From Ophthalmolycus amberensis (Eukaryota > Chordata > Actinopteri > Perciformes > Zoarcidae), in NCBI GenBank assembly GCA_024529925.1, contig JAFEUB010000736.1:1128501-1192500 (forward strand): a stretch of DNA of 64,000 nucleotides, written 5' to 3'. Every line of letters starts with the position of its first letter. Within the stretch, counting starts at the first letter, position 1. Below the pieces are notes generated by a model that saw nothing but the letters and a program-made list of their open reading frames with translations, was not told where the DNA came from and did not search any database. A program made the translations under genes and the position numbers. Below, in pieces: positions 59,695 to 64,000 of the stretch.

Positions 59695-59753
59695 TTATTT
59701 ATATATTTATTTATTTATTGACTGTTGGTAATTTATTTGATTTTATTTATTTG
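59695..59753 (+). promoter_or_regulatory. AU-rich element in the il11 3' UTR
   Basis: Overlapping ATTTA pentamers, including the TTATTTATT nonamer (in the 59697-59720 cluster), recur to 59753, about 320 nt after the stop codon. Further ATTTA motifs lie at about 60560-60600. This is a classical destabilising element of short-lived cytokine mRNAs. Confidence 0.8.
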
Positions 59754-60756
59754 AAGTTGTGTCACTCTCATCTTTGTTTCTGTATTAACGTGAATTTATT
59801 TGCCCACATCTCTGTAATCTTTCTTTTTGTCTTGTGTCTCACTGATCCTCAAGAAAAACACGGCAGCACTTCCTTACTTTTGTTTAAACTAACTTAATCT
59901 ACTTTGCATTTGTGTATTTCTTTAGCCAATAATTCTTCCAGTAGATGTAGCATACATATGGGACAGCCAATGTTTTCACTATCTCTCACTTACAGTGCCT
60001 TCAAATTAAACATTTTAGAAGACGTTAATGTCATCTTCTAACCCTGTTAAACATGTCACGTCTTAACATATCAATTGAAATTCATCGTATACAGCTGATA
60101 ATGTCAAAATGGTAGCCGAAGAGAAGTGAATACTTTCTTTTGTACCAAAGGCAGAGTCTCTATTGTTGTTGCCTGTTTCTCGCGTTCTGCATGAGGAGGC
60201 ATATTTAACGTTGTGGTAAAGTTGTATGAATATGCCCTGTTGCTGAGCACTGATGGACCTGATTAGATTCTTTGCACAAACTTGTTAGGATTAGCATCTT
60301 GGATGAGTGAGATGGCTGATTTTGAACCTGGGCTTTAGGGTAGAAAAGTTTGTTTTTGTTAGTTTAACACCCAAAGCCTTAAAATACTATGTATTGTGAC
60401 ACTATGTTCTTAGTGTGTACATAAGTGTAGAAGAATGTAAATTGTTGTATACGTGCTTTTGTGTATTATGTTGTTTTTTTTACAATATAATGTAGATTAC
60501 TTTACCAACTTTATCACTATAATTTTTTCATTCCTAATTTAGTATTTGTTACAGTATTGACTATTTATTGAAGTAACTTGGTGGAACTATTTATTTTGTG
60601 CTGCAGTGGAGCAAGTCTCCTATCTTTTTTGTACTTTTATACAGTTTTTATTCTTATTTACTATTATTATACCATCCTATTTAAATTATTGTTGTTACAT
60701 CAAGATGCGTCTTCCACACACTGATTGGCCTCAATGTGAAATATGTGCCTTGGTGA

Positions 60757-60762
60757 AATAAA
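60757..60762 (+). terminator. il11 polyadenylation signal
   Basis: AATAAA about 1.38 kb after the il11 stop codon, at the end of A/T-rich 3' UTR-like sequence and followed by a TGTG-containing stretch. Confidence 0.65.
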
Positions 60763-60861
60763 TACTAAAGAATGTGCACAAGGGATTTGAGTATATGTTA
60801 TTTGATAACCATGGCCCACCTACCCTGTAACGTTAACTGTTACGGATGGAAGTGGGGGCAG

Positions 60862-60890
<29 letters not shown>
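60862..60890. repeat. (CA)n microsatellite between il11 and the zinc-finger gene
   Basis: A short CA array about 100 bp after the il11 polyadenylation signal. Confidence 0.95.
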
Positions 60891-60895
<5 letters not shown>

Positions 60896-61129
60896 ACACA
60901 CGCATACTACATTACCCAGAACTCTGTGCGCCAGAGTCAGATCATAACAGATACATATTTACTGTAAATAAAGCTTTATAAATTATATTTACGATATTTA
61001 AGATGTTGGAGTATGAACGCATCACTGATAAAGTGCTTTCCGTCAAATTTGGAGGTCCGAAATAATTCAAAGTGAGGTTTAAAAACGTCAATCTGTCTGT
61101 TGAAGCTCTTAGCCAATGGTAGTCGCGCA

Positions 61130-61298
61130 TCTATAGTAGCCAACAGCCAATCGCCGTCGCTGTTCTTAGAAGGCGGAATCGGGTGGAGAACTGCTGTTAG
61201 TCTGCGCTGTGTTTATTGTTAAGGTTGTGTGGATTAGCACTGCGGTACCCAGTACCCTTTAATAATATCAACAATATAAGATGAGTTAAAGATGCGCG
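61130..61298 (+). promoter_or_regulatory. Candidate promoter and 5' non-coding exon of the zinc-finger gene
   Basis: A CpG-containing stretch includes an inverted CCAAT box (AGCCAATCGC, about 61147-61156) and ends at a good donor, ATGCGCG|GTGAGTAC, at 61298/61299. A matching acceptor (cttcatctcag|ACCTC, 61725/61726) precedes the exon with the start codon. The G20 run at 61595-61614 lies in the intron between them. Confidence 0.5.
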
Positions 61299-61594
61299 GT
61301 GAGTACTGGTTCAGCCTGCGTTCACTCGCATCCGTATCGGCATAGACGGCGGCTAGATTAGCTTTAAATTCAGGCCAGTAGCTGATTTTGTTGATACTGT
61401 GAAAACTGATATTTTCTGTGCGTGTGGTCTGTCTGCTTGCACGGCTAATCGGTCGCATTAGGATACACTTATAAAGTAGCTTCATGTGTAACACAGCTGT
61501 AACCTTCTGCGTGTGTTTTGCTAGAACGCACCGCACTGCGGGGACGACGGACAGAAACGGACTGACTGCCAGAGGATAGACAGCAGGGAGGGAT

Positions 61595-61614
61595 GGGGGG
61601 GGGGGGGGGGGGGG
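61595..61614. repeat. G20 homopolymer in zinc-finger gene intron 1
   Basis: An uninterrupted run of 20 G between the candidate 5' non-coding exon and the ATG exon. It could form G-quadruplexes in the transcript. Confidence 0.9.
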
Positions 61615-61911
61615 CTAGCTTCGTTGACAGGAGGACGGAGAGAGGGGTCAGATTTAAAGGGGACATTCACACCTGGAGTTACCAAGTTATAATACTGTAT
61701 TTATTTCCATTTCCCTTCATCTCAGACCTCTCCTGAGCTGTCTACTTGGCAAGACAGCTGGTGTTTCCAGTGGCTGACAGGGCAAGAATTTATGAAAGAC
61801 ACAGAAGAAAACATGAAGAAAAGGTGAAAGAAAAGCCATGATACTGCACCACAACTGATCCACGCCTGCTGCCAAGGAACACCCATCACCTGCTACCAGT
61901 TTGCGCTGGTA

Positions 61912-63737
61912 ATGGCTAACTCAGTGGCCTTAGTGGTCCAAGCAGAACTCTTACCGCCTCAGTCCACCTCCTCCCTCTCTCATTTCCCGTCCCTTCTTGG
62001 TTCGGGAGAGGATGTTGAGGACGATGGGGACAGAGGGGAGCTGGTGGAGGGAGACAAGGGGGTAGAAGAGGGCGGGGAAGAGGTGGTTCTGGACATGGTG
62101 ACGTCGTCGGTGTCGGGTCAACCCCAGCAGCCCGAGCAGTCGGACCATCCCTTCCAGTGTATGGACTGTGGGAAGAGCTTCAGGTGGTCGTCCAGGCTGA
62201 CCCACCACCAGCGGAGCCACAACAATGAGAGACCATACCGCTGCAACCTCTGCCCCAAGGCCTTCAAGGGCTCCTCTGCTCTGCTCTACCATCAACGGTG
62301 CCCAGAATTAAAATCTCTTTACCTTTCTAATCGCAACATTGGTACAATAGAGTCCTGAAGCTGTCATTGTTATTTTGTAGGTTGAAGTGAATAGGAGGGA
62401 GAGGCAGAAGTGTCCAGGAAACTCTAAGTAGTGTGGTTCATGTCAAATTTATGATCCATACCTTTATTTAAAACATCTATGTGCCAGTGTATAACTCAAC
62501 ATATCACAAGAGAAGGTCTAGCAATGTATTTTTATGTTTATTATGTGTCAAAGTTATGCCTCACACCATATTTATGTATAATGAATTGTGTTATTCTCCT
62601 GAATAGTTGTGTTTCTTTTGCAGGTCTCACTCAGGGGAGAAGCCTTACAAATGTCAGGAGTGTGGCAAAGCCTTCAAACGCTCCTCTCTGCTCCAGGTGA
62701 GGTGTCAAACGAAGCCATTTTATAAACATCAGGGAAAAGGAAATGCTAGCAAATGAGCAAGAGATTTCACATCTGTACCTCTGTCTGTCTGTCTCCAGGT
62801 CCATCAGAGTGTCCACACTGGGGTGCGTACCTTCTTGTGCCCCTATTGCCCTCTGACCTTTAAATGGAGCTCTCATTACCAGTATCACCTGCGCCAGCAT
62901 ACTGGAGAGTGTCCCTACCCCTGTGACACTTGCCCCAAGGCCTTCAAGAACTCAAGCAGCCTGCGGCGACACAAGAATGTCCACCTGGGCCTCAAGCCTT
63001 ACACCTGCTCAGTGTGTAACAAATCCTTCACTCAGTCTACCAACCTGAGGCAGCACATGAGGATACATACAGGTGAGAGGCCCTACATCTGCGGTGAGTG
63101 TGGACGAAGCTTCACACACTCGTCAAACTTGGCGCTGCACAAGAACTCGCACTCCAACCTCAACGCGGGAGGGAGGGAGGGAAAGAGGGGAGAGAACGTG
63201 AGGAAGGGACATGAGGTAGTGGAGGTGGTGGTCGGGGCAGAGGAAGTGACATCGTCCATGTTGACGGACATGGTGGAATTTGTGAGCCAAGAGGGAACTG
63301 ATGGAGTAGGGGTGGGGATGGAAGAGGTGTTCCTGTCAACCACCCCGTCCGGGCAGAATCCGAGCCTTCTCCCCCAGCTCACCCTCACCTCCTCTGGGGA
63401 GAGCGTGTGTGCTTCTAGGGCCATCGGGACAGAGGTTCACCTCAGCACACACACCGGGGCCAGTTTGCTGCTGTACAGCTGTGGCAGCTGCAGCCACACC
63501 TTTGGCACCCGGACAGATCTAGAGGACCACCAGGTCATCCACATGGCTCCAGAGGGACACGGGGCCGGAGGAGAGGCCGGGCCTGGAGCAGGGATGGAGG
63601 TTGGGGATGGGCTGGTGGGAGCTGGTCACCTGCTGGCTGATTTTGAGGAGGTGGTAGAGACTACCACAGTGGCTGAAAATGGACACACGACAGAGGTGCT
63701 CCTTGATCTGACGGAGGGAGCAGATGGCAGCAATACA
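61912..63737 (+). CDS. znf628: C2H2 zinc-finger protein, ZNF628-like (partial, runs off the right edge)
   Basis: This is a nuclear DNA-binding protein. Exons are 61912-62297 (the exon starts at 61726 with 5' UTR), 62624-62696 and 62799-63737; 466 residues are in the window. An acidic N-terminus precedes seven adjacent C2H2 fingers at about 81-271 and one isolated finger near 379-401. Finger cores are CGKSFRWSSRLTHHQ, CPKAFKGSSALLYHQ, CGKAFKRSSLLQVHQ, CPLTFKWSSHYQYHLRQH, CPKAFKNSSSLRRH, CNKSFTQSTNLRQH and CGRSFTHSSNLALH. They match the human ZNF628 N-terminal block finger by finger (FRWSSRL, FKGSSALLYHQR, FKWSSHYQYHLRQH, FKNSSSLRRH, FTQSTNLRQH). An in-frame stop follows at 63755, but a strong donor (ACA|GTAAGT, 63738) in the right phase suggests the gene continues beyond the window, where the second finger block should lie. 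Confidence 0.85.
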
Positions 63738-64000
63738 GTAAGTGATTGGATGTGAGAAAAGAAGAGAAAATAAACCTTCCACAGAAGAAAGTGAAGTGAC
63801 TTTTGTGGCCTGGTTCCCGCCGCCCACATCTCAGATTTTGTTGGTCTGGTGTTGTGCCCATATACGCCTGTCTTGACCAATTAGAAGTTAGTAGGTTGGA
63901 TTAGAAATGGGAACTTCATTGTCCTACATAGCTAGCTAGCTACCAGCATTCAGGAAAAATGGTGACAAGCGTGGAGGAGGTTCACTTTTATTTACAAATC
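63738..64000 (+). other. Probable intron (or 3' end) of the zinc-finger gene
   Basis: If the donor at 63738 is used, this is the start of the next intron. If not, translation ends at the TGA at 63753-63755 and AATAAA near 63768 could end the mRNA. The full-length family favours the intron. Confidence 0.5.

Noticed and set aside
1..64000. tRNA, rRNA, CRISPR arrays, operons or phage features
   Set aside because: No cloverleaf with conserved A/B boxes, no rRNA segment and no spaced direct repeats other than microsatellites; the gene content is vertebrate.

Overview
This window is vertebrate nuclear DNA, almost certainly from a spiny-rayed teleost fish. The evidence is GT-AG introns of mostly 0.1-10 kb, dense (CA)n/(TG)n microsatellites, teleost-type hAT-like MITEs, an L2-type LINE tail, and proteins that read as fish versions of well-known vertebrate genes. 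Nothing prokaryotic, viral or CRISPR-like was seen.

Layout, left to right. (1) 1-13,640, minus strand: the 5' end of an Eph receptor gene, best match EPHB6. A signal-peptide exon lies at about 13.6 kb and a 65-nt exon 2 at about 4.0 kb. The rest of the gene lies beyond the left edge, so 1-13.5 kb is introns 1 and 2. (2) 15.3-25.8 kb, minus strand: a complete ten-coding-exon class I facilitative glucose transporter, slc2a3-like, with a CpG-rich candidate promoter at about 25.7 kb. (3) 26.1-27.1 kb: a hAT-like repeat end and a truncated L2-type LINE. (4) 28.7-31.1 kb, minus strand: cox6b1, intact, 86 residues, with ETS and ZNF143-like promoter motifs. (5) 33.8-41.5 kb, plus strand: rasip1, 15 coding exons, about 993 residues. 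(6) 41.5-54.5 kb: a gene desert with repeats only. (7) 54.5-60.8 kb, plus strand: il11 (probably il11a), five coding exons, 200 residues, with TATA and AP-1 sites upstream and an AU-rich 3' UTR. (8) 61.2 kb to the end, plus strand: the 5' part of a znf628-like C2H2 zinc-finger gene, continuing past the right edge.

The genes do not form a pathway. From general knowledge, cox6b1, rasip1, il11 and znf628 all have human counterparts on 19q13, so the right half looks like an old 19q linkage block, joined on the left to EPHB6-like and SLC2A3-like genes whose human counterparts lie on other chromosomes.

Two otherwise intact conserved genes (slc2a3-like exon 3 and rasip1 exon 13) each carry one extra base in a conserved coding exon. 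Both can be read as single-base homopolymer gains, so assembly error is the first explanation to test. I found no convincing new molecular system. The most interesting points are gene-structure oddities: a GC-AG intron, two NAGNAG acceptors, a stop-free exitron-like intron, a donor site inside a microsatellite, zinc fingers split by introns, and compact candidate promoters for il11 and cox6b1.
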